Assembly: GCA_949298545.1 (NCBI GenBank)
Contig: CASFWX010000016.1
Location: forward strand, 1-56,669
DNA: 56,669 nucleotides
Origin: an uncultured Verrucomicrobiota bacterium
GTDB taxonomy: Bacteria; Verrucomicrobiota; Verrucomicrobiia; Opitutales; Intestinicryptomonadaceae
Reading direction: 5' to 3'
A program made the position numbers and the translations under genes. The notes beneath the pieces are model-generated. The model saw nothing but the letters and a program-made list of their open reading frames with translations, ran no database searches and was not told the DNA's origin. Position 1 is the first letter of the stretch, and the number at the start of each line of letters is the position of its first letter. This document shows, in pieces, positions 35,026 to 42,874 of this stretch.

Positions 35026-35499
35026 ATGAAAAACAGCAAGACGAACGTTATGCGCGTGCTCGAGTCTCGCGGAGTGCCGTATGAATGTTTCTTTTACGAT
35101 GCCGATCCGGCGCTTTCCGGTTCGGATATAGCGCGGATTTTGGGAGAGAATCCGGCGGGAGTTTTCAAGACGCTTGTGGCGAAAGGCGCCAAGGGCAGGG
35201 TATATGTATTTATGGTTCCTGTGTCGGGAGAGTTGGACTTAAAAAAGGCGGCGTCGGCCGCGGGGGAAAAGCATGTGGAGATGTTAAAAGCAAAAGAATT
35301 GCTTCCTACCACAGGATATGTCCATGGCGGTTGCTCGCCTGTCGGCATGAAAAAGAAATTCGACACTTTTCTCGATTCGAGTGCCGCGAAATTCGGCGCC
35401 ATTTATTTCAGCGCCGGGAAAATCGGGGCGCAGGTTAGGCTTTCACCGGCGGATTTGGCGAAAGTCGTCGAATACAAATTTGCAGATATTTCAAAATAA
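35026..35499 (+). CDS. ybaK: YbaK/EbsC-type Cys-tRNA(Pro) deacylase
   Basis: A 157-aa editing protein that hydrolyses Cys mischarged on tRNA-Pro. The family pattern is complete: NVMRVLESRGVPYECFFYD, GENPAGVFKTLVAKGAKGRV, YVFMVPVSGELDLKKAA, then TGYVHGGCSPVGMKKKFDTF, and a terminal IGAQVRLSPADL. A GGAGG SD at 35011-35015, 10 nt before ATG 35026, decides the start and is unusually strong for this window; a frame starting at 34996 would add ten residues. It is divergent from hdc. Confidence 0.93.
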   Translation: MKNSKTNVMRVLESRGVPYECFFYDADPALSGSDIARILGENPAGVFKTLVAKGAKGRVYVFMVPVSGELDLKKAASAAGEKHVEMLKAKELLPTTGYVHGGCSPVGMKKKFDTFLDSSAAKFGAIYFSAGKIGAQVRLSPADLAKVVEYKFADISK

Positions 35500-35629
35500 T
35501 TTCGCCCGTCTTAGGGAGAGATTGTTATTCGTACTTGCGGAATTTGCGCCTGCCGCGAACGATGGAGGTTTCCCCGGCGGATAATTGGCGCCCGGCGGGA
35601 ATATGCGCAGTCCCGCAATACGAAAGAAA

Positions 35630-36760
35630 TCAGGATAGGCGGTTTTTAAAATCTGAGTATCCGAACTTTTTTACCAATGTTTCGCTGCCGCCAGGCTGGC
35701 GAATCCAGATGGAGGGGAGCGGGGCGCCATTGAAGGTGTTGTTTTTTACCATCGTGTAAATTGCCATGTCGCCAAAAACCAGCGTATCTCCAATTTTCAA
35801 AGGTTCATCGAAAGAGTATTCGCCGACGACATCGCCCGCTAAACAGGTTTGGGAGGCGAGAATGTATGTGTGAGCCTTTTCGCCGGGAAGCCCGGCGTTT
35901 AGAAGCGGCGGTCGGTAGGGCATTTCAAGGACGTCAGGCATGTGGCATGCCGCCGAAGCGTCGAGTATGGCGATATCTTTCCCGTTGCGCACAATATCGA
36001 GCACTTTCGAATATAGAAAGCCCGCGTTGAGCGCCACCGCCTCGCCGGGCTCGAGATAGACTTGCAATCCATAGCCGTCGGACATGCGCCTTATGCACTT
36101 TTCGAGCAGTGCTATATCGTAGCCGGGGCGGGTTATGTGGTGTCCGCCTCCAAAGTTTATCCATTTGAGATGGGGGAGAAAATCCGAGAATTTTTCCACG
36201 ACCGCTTCGAGGGTTTTTTCGAGGGCGTCCGAATTTTGCTCGCAAAGCGTATGGAAATGAAACCCCGATACGCACTTCGGGAGCTCTTTCGGGAAGTTTT
36301 CCCGCGTGACCCCGAGGCGCGAAAATTTTGCGCATGGATCGTAGATTCCTCCGGATTGCGTGGAGCACTCGGGATTTATTCTCAATCCGACATGCGCTCC
36401 GCGCGCTTGGGCGCGCTCCGCGAATTTGTCGAGCTGGGAGAAGGAGTTGAATACGACGCAGTCGGCGATTTCGGCGATATCGTCGAAATCCTCGTCACGG
36501 TATGCTGCCGAGAACACGTGGGTTTCCCCCCCGAATTCCTCCTTCCCCAGCCTCGCCTCGAATAAGCCGCTGGCGGCAGTCCCGTCGAGATATTTTGCCG
36601 CCAGCGGATATAGCGCAAAAGCCGAGAACGCCTTTTGCGCAAGCAGGATTTTACAGCCGGAACGCCTGGAGACTCCGGATAGAATCTTGAGGTTTTTTTC
36701 GAGGAGCGCCGCGTCTATCACATAGCGCGGAGTCGGGAGGCCTTGCCCGTCTTCGCGCAT
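35630..36760 (-). CDS. nspC: Carboxynorspermidine/carboxyspermidine decarboxylase
   Basis: A 376-aa alanine-racemase-fold PLP enzyme that decarboxylates carboxy(nor)spermidine to (nor)spermidine. The PLP lysine is in LLAQKAFSAFALYPLAA (about 43). CVSGFHFHTLCEQNSDALEK, INFGGGHHITRPGYDIALLE and VYLEPGEAVALNAG build the site, and ACHMPDVLEMPYRPPLLNAG is the family hallmark near the active-site Cys-type loop. It acts in the cytoplasm after CANSDH. The start codon shares its A with the CANSDH stop (TGATG), indicating translational coupling; it is the last gene of the polyamine operon. Product could be spermidine or norspermidine depending on the diamine used. Confidence 0.94.
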   Translation of the reverse strand: MREDGQGLPTPRYVIDAALLEKNLKILSGVSRRSGCKILLAQKAFSAFALYPLAAKYLDGTAASGLFEARLGKEEFGGETHVFSAAYRDEDFDDIAEIADCVVFNSFSQLDKFAERAQARGAHVGLRINPECSTQSGGIYDPCAKFSRLGVTRENFPKELPKCVSGFHFHTLCEQNSDALEKTLEAVVEKFSDFLPHLKWINFGGGHHITRPGYDIALLEKCIRRMSDGYGLQVYLEPGEAVALNAGFLYSKVLDIVRNGKDIAILDASAACHMPDVLEMPYRPPLLNAGLPGEKAHTYILASQTCLAGDVVGEYSFDEPLKIGDTLVFGDMAIYTMVKNNTFNGAPLPSIWIRQPGGSETLVKKFGYSDFKNRLS

Positions 36761-37962
36761 CAGTCAACGAGCTCCGGATTGAAGTTTTCCTTCCATGGAA
36801 GACCCCATTTGTTGAGGGCGTCCATAAAGGGATCCGGATCGAATTCTTCGACGTTGAATACGCCAGGTTTAGCCCATTTTTTTGTTAAAAGCATTTCCGC
36901 GCCTATCATAGCCGGGACGCCCGTAGTGTATGCGACCGCCTGGGAGCCAACCTCCTTAAAACAGCTTTCGTGGTCGCAGACATTATAGATGTAGCAGTTT
37001 TTCTCCTCTCCGTTCTTTTTTCCCCGGAATATGCAGCCTATGTTTGTCTTTCCTTTTGTTCGCGGGCCGAGCGATGAAGGATCTGGAAGCAGAGCTTTGA
37101 GAAATTGCAGAGGGACGATTTCCCTGCCTTCATACATGACGGGCTTTATCGACGTCATTCCGACGTTTTCAAGGCATTTTAAATGAGTCAGATAGCTTTG
37201 CCCGAAAGTCATGAAAAAGCGTATTCGCTTTATCCCCTTTATATTTAACGCCAGCGATTCCAATTCTTCGTGGTGGAGCAGATACATGTCGCGCTCGCCT
37301 ATTTCCGGAAAATTATAGACGCGCTTTATTTGCATGGGATCTGTTTCTATCCATTTGCCGTTTTCCCAATAGCTTCCCTTTGCCGAAACTTCGCGTATAT
37401 TGATTTCCGGGTTGAAATTCGTTGCGAAGGGATAGCCGTGGTCTCCGGCGTTGCAGTCTAATATGTCGATGTAGTTAATTTCGTCGAAGTGGTGCTTGAG
37501 CGCATATGCGGAAAATACGCCCGTCACTCCCGGATCGAATCCGCAGCCGAGCAGGGCTGTTATGCCGGCTTGGCGGAATCTGTCGCGGTATGCCCACTGC
37601 CATTTGTATTCAAATTTTGCGGTGTCTTCCGGTTCGTAGTTTGCCGTGTCGAGGTAGCTTACCCCTTCGGCGAGGCAGGCGTCCATAATTTTCAAATCCT
37701 GGTAGGGCAATGCCAGATTCATCACTAAATCCGGCTTGTATTCGCGTATGAGGGCGGCCACTTCCTCGGTTTTGTCCGCGTTTACCTGCGCGGTGGAAAT
37801 TCGCGTTTCGGTTTTTCCGCGAAGTTTTTCCCGCAGGGAGTCGCACTTTGAAAGAGTGCGGCTGGCTATCATAATGTCGTCGAAAACGGAGCTGTTTTGG
37901 CAGCACTTGTGAATTGCCACCGACGCAACGCCGCCGCAGCCGATTATAAGCGTTTTACTCAT
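36760..37962 (-). CDS. Carboxynorspermidine/carboxyspermidine dehydrogenase (synthase)
   Basis: A 400-aa saccharopine-dehydrogenase-fold reductase (CANSDH/CASDH, Lys1-like) that couples aspartate-beta-semialdehyde with putrescine (or diaminopropane) by NADPH-dependent reduction to give carboxyspermidine. The Rossmann motif is LIIGCGGVASVAIHKCCQ at about 4-21. SRTLSKCDSL, MNLALPYQDLKIMDACL and YLDTANYEPEDTAKFEYKWQ follow, and GCGFDPGVTGVFSAYALKHH is diagnostic of this branch. YFMT- and ESCFKEVGSQAVAYTTGVPA-like segments complete it. It starts 3 bp after speB and ends on the nspC start. True saccharopine dehydrogenase is a weaker alternative because nspC is adjacent. Confidence 0.93.
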   Translation of the reverse strand: MSKTLIIGCGGVASVAIHKCCQNSSVFDDIMIASRTLSKCDSLREKLRGKTETRISTAQVNADKTEEVAALIREYKPDLVMNLALPYQDLKIMDACLAEGVSYLDTANYEPEDTAKFEYKWQWAYRDRFRQAGITALLGCGFDPGVTGVFSAYALKHHFDEINYIDILDCNAGDHGYPFATNFNPEINIREVSAKGSYWENGKWIETDPMQIKRVYNFPEIGERDMYLLHHEELESLALNIKGIKRIRFFMTFGQSYLTHLKCLENVGMTSIKPVMYEGREIVPLQFLKALLPDPSSLGPRTKGKTNIGCIFRGKKNGEEKNCYIYNVCDHESCFKEVGSQAVAYTTGVPAMIGAEMLLTKKWAKPGVFNVEEFDPDPFMDALNKWGLPWKENFNPELVD

Positions 37963-37965
37963 GTT

Positions 37966-38853
37966 TTATTTCTTTACTGACGTTTTTATTTTCGATTTTC
38001 CTATGGACAGAGCCAAGAGCGTTTCCCGCACTATTTTTCCCGCGGCGGCGGTGGATATGCCGCTCAAATCATAATGCGGAGATAGTTCCATTGCGTCCAA
38101 AGCCACCACGTTTGCATTCAGGCAGACTTTCGACAGCGCTTTTCTCAGTTCGTCAAATGAGACTCCGCCGGCTTCTGGCGTGCCTGTTCCGGGAAATTCC
38201 GATGGGTCGAGGACGTCCAGGTCCACGCTGAGGTATACGGGGTTCCGAGATATTTCCATCAGCGCTTCGTCTATTCCTTCCAGCGAAAATTTGCGCATTG
38301 TCGTGTGCCCGCGGGCGAATTCAAATTCATCTCTGTCGCCCGAGCGTATGCCGAACTGAAAAATTTTGCCGTCGCCGGTCAAGTCGTGGCATAGGCGCAT
38401 TGCGCATGCGTGCGAGAGGCGCTCGCCGAGATATTCGCGGCGCAGGTCGGCATGCGCGTCAAAATGGAGGATTCTGATGTTCGGAAAGCGCTTTATTGCG
38501 GCGCGGAACATCCCGACGCTCGCCAAGTGTTCCCCGCCAAGCATATATGGGATCTTTCCCATGGAAAATATCTCGCCGGCAAATTCCTCGATAATGTCGA
38601 GGGCGCGATCAGGATTTCCGAAGGGCAGATCGATGTCTCCGCAATCCGCCGCGCGCACATCGCTCAGATCGGCGTCGAGGTATGGGCTGTAGGTTTCAAG
38701 CCCGAAGGATTCCGAGCGTATCGCGCGCGGTCCGAAGCGCGTTCCGGGGCGAAAAGAGGTCGTTCCGTCAAAGGGCGCTCCGAAAATGATTATATCCGCG
38801 TCGCTCGGAGAGCATTCGCATGCGATGAAGTTTTCCGTGTTATTTTTCAGCAT
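37966..38853 (-). CDS. speB: Agmatinase (ureohydrolase)
   Basis: A 295-aa binuclear-manganese ureohydrolase turning agmatine into putrescine and urea. Metal-ligand motifs: MLGGEHLASVGMF (about 102-114), LHFDAHADLRREY (about 128-140) and LSVDLDVLDPSEFPGTGTPE (about 212-231). IIFGAPFDGTTSFRPGTRFG opens the fold. Position beside an arginine-decarboxylase-type gene argues for agmatinase rather than arginase or formimidoglutamase. It overlaps the end of speE by 14 bp and lies 3 bp before CANSDH, so it belongs to the polyamine operon. Confidence 0.93.
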   Translation of the reverse strand: MLKNNTENFIACECSPSDADIIIFGAPFDGTTSFRPGTRFGPRAIRSESFGLETYSPYLDADLSDVRAADCGDIDLPFGNPDRALDIIEEFAGEIFSMGKIPYMLGGEHLASVGMFRAAIKRFPNIRILHFDAHADLRREYLGERLSHACAMRLCHDLTGDGKIFQFGIRSGDRDEFEFARGHTTMRKFSLEGIDEALMEISRNPVYLSVDLDVLDPSEFPGTGTPEAGGVSFDELRKALSKVCLNANVVALDAMELSPHYDLSGISTAAAGKIVRETLLALSIGKSKIKTSVKK

Positions 38854-39694
38854 TTTGCAGCATTTCCCTTACATAGTTAGGCAGTGCGAAAGCTCCCACG
38901 TGGAGGTCTGTGTTGTAGTATTTCGTTTGTATTCCAAGGGAATTCCATCTGTCAGCGTCCAAATCTTTGACTGGATCGAGCCCTTTGGAGGCGAATCCGA
39001 AAAGCCAGTATCCCGACGGATAGGTAGGAATGTGCGCCTGGTAGAGTTTCGCAACTGGAAAATTCGCGCGTATCCGGCTGTGCGCGCGCGCCATTGCGCG
39101 GGCGTCGTTCTCGTAGAAGGGGCTTTCGTTTTGATTTGTCATCACGCCATTTTCGCGCAGTGCGGCGTAGCAGCTTCCGTAGAATTCGCGCGTGAACAGG
39201 CCTTCGCCAGGCCCGAAGGGATCGGTGGAGTCTATGATAATTACGTCGTACGAGTTTTCGGCGCGGCGGGCGAATTTTACTCCGTCTTCAAAAAATATGC
39301 GCACGCGAGGGTCGGAAAATCCCTTTGCTGTCAGCGGCAGGTGTTTCTTGCACGCCTCGACAACGGCTTTGTCTATTTCAACGACGTCTATGGTCTCTAT
39401 GGTTTGATAGCGCGAGAGTTCGCGCGCAACGCCGCCGTCTCCGGCACCGATCACGAGGACGTTTCTCGCGTCGGGGCGCAGCGCCATTGCCGGGTGGCAT
39501 ATCATTTCGTGGTATATGAACTCGTCCTTTTCAGTGAGCATCATGTATCCGTCGAGGGTCAGGAACCTTCCAAATTCCCGGCTCTCAAAGATATCTATGC
39601 GCTGAAACGGGCTTTTTACAGAGCAGATTTGGCGCTCCACTTTTATTGTCAGCCCCGAGTTCGGCGAGTGCTTTTCCGTGAACCACAAGTCCAT
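38840..39694 (-). CDS. speE: Spermidine synthase
   Basis: About 284 aa. It transfers the aminopropyl group of decarboxylated SAM to putrescine. DLWFTEKHSPNSGLTIKV is the family start; LTLDGYMMLTEKDEFIYHEM, NVLVIGAGDGGVARELSRY (SAM site), IIIDSTDPFGPGEGLFTREF and YQAHIPTYPSGYWLFGFAS are all in place. ATG 39694 is preceded by AAAGGA 5-7 nt upstream. The longer frame to 39847 is an artefact inside speA. It overlaps the 3' end of speA by 46 bp, unusual even for this tight operon. Chain-length specificity (spermidine, spermine or thermospermine) cannot be read. Confidence 0.94.
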   Translation of the reverse strand: MDLWFTEKHSPNSGLTIKVERQICSVKSPFQRIDIFESREFGRFLTLDGYMMLTEKDEFIYHEMICHPAMALRPDARNVLVIGAGDGGVARELSRYQTIETIDVVEIDKAVVEACKKHLPLTAKGFSDPRVRIFFEDGVKFARRAENSYDVIIIDSTDPFGPGEGLFTREFYGSCYAALRENGVMTNQNESPFYENDARAMARAHSRIRANFPVAKLYQAHIPTYPSGYWLFGFASKGLDPVKDLDADRWNSLGIQTKYYNTDLHVGAFALPNYVREMLQNAEK

Positions 39695-41160
39695 TTCTTT
39701 CCTTTCAAAACTTTTATGTTTTCCATTGCGGCGTCTTCGGTGCCGGACATCGAGCAGCCCATTTCCTTTGCATATCTTATGTGTCCCAATATGTCTTTTG
39801 TGATTTTTTCCCCGGGCGCGAGAATCGGGATTCCCGGGGGATAACACATGACGAATTCCGCCGAGACTTCGCCCTCGGCGGAGTCGATTGGAAGCGATAT
39901 CTTTTCGGAATAAAACGCCTTTTGCGGAGTTTCCGCGACTATCGGAGGAATGTATTCTTTTGATATCATCGCCGAGCGTTCGGAAGGCGGCCGCGCGCGC
40001 CGTCGCTTTATTTCGGCGAGCGCGCTCACCAGCCTCTCGATGTCCCGCAAGCGGTCGCCCACAGATATGTAGGCGAGCACGTTTCCGAGGTCGCCGAACT
40101 CTATCTGTATGTCGTAGTCGTCTCTGAGTATGTCGTAAACCTCGATTCCGGCGAGCCCGACTCCTAAAGTGTTTACCGAGAGCTTTGTGGAGTCGAAATC
40201 AAAAACGCTGTCGCCGTTTATAAGCTCGCTTCCGAAGGCCCTGTATCCACCGATTGCGTTTATTTCCTCGCGCGCGTATTCGGCGAGCTCCGCAACGCGC
40301 GAAAATATCTTTGCCCCTCCCACGGCGAGGTTGCGCCGCGATATGTCGAGGCTCGACATCAGCAAATACGAGGCGCTCGTCGTCTGGGTGAGGTTTACAG
40401 TGCTGCGCATCATGCCGGCGTTTACGCGCTTGCCGCAAAGCAGCATTGAACTCTGGGTTAGGCTTCCGCCGGATTTGTGCATGCTTGCCGCCGCCATGTC
40501 GGCGCCGGCTTTCATCGCCGAGACGGGGAGCTTTTTCCCGAATGAAAAATGCGTTCCGTGGGCTTCGTCGGCAAGAACCAGCATTTTTTTTGAGTGCGCG
40601 GCGGAGACTATAGATTTTATGTCGGAACAAATCCCGTAATAGGTGGGGTTGTTGACGAGCACGGCTTTGGCGTCGGGGTGTTTTTCCAGTGTTTTTTTTA
40701 AGTCGCCGAGTTTCATGCCTAATGGTATTCCGAGATCGGCGTCTATATCAGGGTTGACGTATACCGGAACTGCACCGCATAAGACGAGCGCGTTTATGGC
40801 GCTCCGATGCACGTTGCGCGGAAGTATGATTTTATCCCCGCGTTTGCACGCGTAAAGTATCATGCTTTGCACAGCCGACGTCGTTCCGCCAACCATGAAA
40901 AATGCATGAGCCGCTCCGAATGCGGAAGCCGCCAAACTTTCGGCCTCCTGTATAACTGAAACCGGGCGGATCAAATTGTCGAGCGGCTTCATGGAGTTAA
41001 CGTCTATTCCGAGGCACTTTTCCCCCAAAAATTCCAAGAGCTCCGGATTCCCCCTGCCGCGCTTGTGCCCGGGCACGTCGAACGGGACGACGCGCATCTT
41101 TCTGAACCGCTCCAAAGCCTCGTAAAGAGGCGCTCTGGACTGGGACGACTGGTTCCTCAT
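39649..41160 (-). CDS. speA: Arginine decarboxylase (Orn/Lys/Arg decarboxylase family, AAT fold)
   Basis: About 503 aa, the size of the short Bacillus-type SpeA. APLYEALERFRKMRVVPFDV and PGHKRGRGNPELLEFLG open the protein; FFMVGGTTSAVQSMILYACK, LVLADEAHGTHFSFGKKLPV and the PLP lysine in ASMHKSGGSLTQSSMLL follow; the C-terminal domain has FVMCYPPGIPILAPGE. It decarboxylates arginine to agmatine, inferred from speB nearby; lysine or ornithine are possible substrates of the fold. ATG 41160 is chosen as the first Met before homology; the long basic upstream frame is antisense to speD's region. It starts 23 bp after speD. Confidence 0.9.
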   Translation of the reverse strand: MRNQSSQSRAPLYEALERFRKMRVVPFDVPGHKRGRGNPELLEFLGEKCLGIDVNSMKPLDNLIRPVSVIQEAESLAASAFGAAHAFFMVGGTTSAVQSMILYACKRGDKIILPRNVHRSAINALVLCGAVPVYVNPDIDADLGIPLGMKLGDLKKTLEKHPDAKAVLVNNPTYYGICSDIKSIVSAAHSKKMLVLADEAHGTHFSFGKKLPVSAMKAGADMAAASMHKSGGSLTQSSMLLCGKRVNAGMMRSTVNLTQTTSASYLLMSSLDISRRNLAVGGAKIFSRVAELAEYAREEINAIGGYRAFGSELINGDSVFDFDSTKLSVNTLGVGLAGIEVYDILRDDYDIQIEFGDLGNVLAYISVGDRLRDIERLVSALAEIKRRRARPPSERSAMISKEYIPPIVAETPQKAFYSEKISLPIDSAEGEVSAEFVMCYPPGIPILAPGEKITKDILGHIRYAKEMGCSMSGTEDAAMENIKVLKGKKWTCGSRKSTRRTRG

Positions 41161-41183
41161 AGAGCTTTTCCCCGCGGCGGATA

Positions 41184-41945
41184 TCAATAGATGTTCTTGC
41201 CGCTGAAAATTTCTATCATCTCGCGCCTGAGGCTCGAATGTATGTCGAGCCTCGTCTGGGGCTCGAGCTCGAAAACGTCGGTCTTGAAAAGATAATTTTG
41301 AAGGTCGACCTCTTTGATTAGCATCTTTGTATGAAAGATATTTGCCTGGTAGACGTTGATGTCGACTGCGTCGTAGCGGCGGAGCGTCTTTTTGTCTATG
41401 TAGTCCTGTATGGAGCTTATATTGTGGTCTATGAAGAGTTTTTTCCCCTCGACGTCCCGCGTAAACCCGCGCACGCGGTAATCCATAGTGATTATGTCGG
41501 AGTCGAAACTCGATATGAGATAGTCGAGAGTGGACAGCGGCGTGATTTCCCCGCATGTGGCTACGTCTATGTCCACGCGAAATGTCGCTATGCAGGTGTC
41601 GGGGTGGTATTCGGGATACGTGTGGACCGTGACGTGGCTCTTGTCCAGATGGGCGATTGTTTCGCTGCCGCCCTTAGGGACCATCGATTCCTCGGCTATT
41701 AAAAACGTTGCGGACGCGCCTTGGGGATCGTAATCCTGCTTTGATACGCTTATGACCTTTGCACCAATTTGTTCGGTTAGGTCGGTCATTATTTTCGTGA
41801 TGCGCTCGGAATTATATTGCTCGTCTATATAGGCGATGTAATTCAACTGTTCGCGCGGCGTCTTGGCGTAGCAGACGTCGTAAATATTAAAGCTTAACGA
41901 TTTCGTAAGGTTGTTGAAACCGTGTAGTTTCAATTTTGTTTCCAT
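41184..41945 (-). CDS. speD: S-adenosylmethionine decarboxylase proenzyme
   Basis: A 253-aa class 1a (E. coli-type) AdoMet decarboxylase. Self-cleavage at HLDKSHVTVHTYPE leaves a pyruvoyl group from Ser103; VDIDVATCGEITPLSTLDYL holds the catalytic Cys; CYAKTPREQLNYIAYIDEQY is family-typical. It supplies decarboxylated SAM to SpeE. It is the first gene of the six-gene operon speD-speA-speE-speB-CANSDH-nspC. The 300-bp region upstream has a possible leader peptide and hairpin. Confidence 0.95.
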   Translation of the reverse strand: METKLKLHGFNNLTKSLSFNIYDVCYAKTPREQLNYIAYIDEQYNSERITKIMTDLTEQIGAKVISVSKQDYDPQGASATFLIAEESMVPKGGSETIAHLDKSHVTVHTYPEYHPDTCIATFRVDIDVATCGEITPLSTLDYLISSFDSDIITMDYRVRGFTRDVEGKKLFIDHNISSIQDYIDKKTLRRYDAVDINVYQANIFHTKMLIKEVDLQNYLFKTDVFELEPQTRLDIHSSLRREMIEIFSGKNIY

Positions 41946-41972
41946 CTCTGTTTTACTGTAGCTACAATGGCG

Positions 41973-42059
41973 TCATAAAAAAACTGTTGAGTTAAAAACT
42001 GAAAAAACACCGCGGGGGCGGAATTTTTTCTTTCCGATTTTGGGGACGCTGACATTCAT
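41973..42059 (-). CDS. Possible 28-aa leader peptide upstream of speD
   Basis: ATG 42059 to TGA 41973 encodes 28 residues with a basic centre (KIGKKKFRPRG) and a hydrophobic Phe/Val/Leu end. The frame ends 27 bp before speD. A GC hairpin CCGC-CCCC-GCGG (42010-42021) followed by TGTTTTTT lies inside it, like an attenuator. No SD is seen. Polyamine-responsive leader peptides are known elsewhere (speFL in enterobacteria); application here is inference. Confidence 0.35.
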   Translation of the reverse strand: MNVSVPKIGKKKFRPRGVFSVFNSTVFL

Positions 42060-42070
42060 TTATAATATGT

Positions 42071-42099
42071 CGAGAGATTTTTTTATTTTTTTTCTCTCG
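42071..42099. repeat. Inverted repeat with A/T spacer upstream of speD
   Basis: CGAGAGA (42071-42077) and TCTCTCG (42093-42099) are perfect complements around a 15-nt A/T-only spacer. It lies upstream of the possible leader ORF. It may be an operator or a weak terminator; no direct evidence. Confidence 0.5.
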
Positions 42100-42191
42100 C
42101 CCCGGCTTGGGATTTTGGCGCGTTCGGACGGCGGATTAAAAAAATGTTTATTTTTCCTTTTCGGATACAGCCGTTTTTAAGGGCGTTTGCA

Positions 42192-42237
42192 CAATAAAAA
42201 CCGGCGGGTTCCGCGATGGAAGCCCCGCCGGTTTCGC
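42192..42237 (-). terminator. Terminator of the YhcH-type lipoprotein gene
   Basis: AAACCGGCGGG and CCCGCCGGTTT (42197-42208 and 42224-42234) form an 11-bp stem; on the minus strand it runs into TTTTTATT. It lies about 15-55 bp past the lipoprotein stop codon. Confidence 0.9.
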
Positions 42238-42250
42238 ATATGGAAAGAAT

Positions 42251-42814
42251 TTATTTTTTTACTTTAAATACGGCTTTTCTCACTTTGCCTTTGCCGATTA
42301 GCGGAGCGTGGGCGTCCGACGGGGTCAGGACGGTAAATTCTCCGGGATTCAAATCAACAAATTTCGTGTAGGAGTCCGAGAAAAACATTATGTCGTCCTT
42401 GGGCTTGTAGGGCGTTTTTACGGATTTGCAATCGGCGGAGTTTTTGACGCCTATCCTTTCCTTGCCGGAGATGAGATACTGGAGGTCTATGTACTCCCTG
42501 TGCGCTTCCAGTGGCGCATTCTCAATGGTGCGCAGGTCGTTGTCGGACACTATTATATAGGAGTTCGTCCCGTCTATTTCATATTTTCCGTTGGCGAGTT
42601 TGGATATGTCCTTGCTCTTCATGAACTCCAAAACCTTGGCGAAGTTTGGGCTCAAAGCCGCGAGCTTCGCTTCGGAGTCCTTGTTCAATGTCATTGCCTT
42701 GGGAGAGCAGTATCCCTTTGCCGGAGCTGTCGGGCAAGTTTGCGACGAGCAGCCTGCGAATGCGAAAATTGCGGCGGCTGCGAGAAGTAATAGTGTGGTT
42801 TTTAGCGTTTTCAT
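42251..42814 (-). CDS. YhcH/YjgK/YiaL-family lipoprotein
   Basis: A 187-aa protein with a lipoprotein signal (hydrophobic 7-20, AFAGC; Cys22). The mature part is a YhcH/YjgK/YiaL (DUF386) cupin-like domain: LEAHREYIDLQYLISGKERI, DDIMFFSDSYTKF, and PGEFTVLTPSDAHAPLIGKG. The His/Glu/Asp metal-binding set (HREYID...DAHAP) is intact. Cytoplasmic members are beta-galactoside/sialic-acid-related anomerases or isomerases (NanQ is a sialic acid anomerase). A membrane-anchored form with an N-terminal Cys/Pro spacer is unusual. It may act on sugars in the periplasm. A sialidase-like gene lies 7 kb away, but no operon links them. Confidence 0.85.
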   Translation of the reverse strand: MKTLKTTLLLLAAAAIFAFAGCSSQTCPTAPAKGYCSPKAMTLNKDSEAKLAALSPNFAKVLEFMKSKDISKLANGKYEIDGTNSYIIVSDNDLRTIENAPLEAHREYIDLQYLISGKERIGVKNSADCKSVKTPYKPKDDIMFFSDSYTKFVDLNPGEFTVLTPSDAHAPLIGKGKVRKAVFKVKK

Positions 42815-42874
42815 AATATTTGTAATAAAGCAGTATGGCGCATTTATGGCGGCGCGTCAAGTGTTTGGCGGATT

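Noticed and set aside
34937..35039. Longer start for hdc at 35039
   Set aside because: It would overlap the ybaK start and SD, and the added residues are basic and unlike the family.
38786..39844. 352-codon open frame on the plus strand across speE
   Set aside because: Antisense to speE, whose family motifs are complete; the frame is a by-product of biased codon use.
39695..39847. Longer start for speE at 39847
   Set aside because: The added region lies wholly inside speA and is Arg/His-rich; an SD supports 39694.
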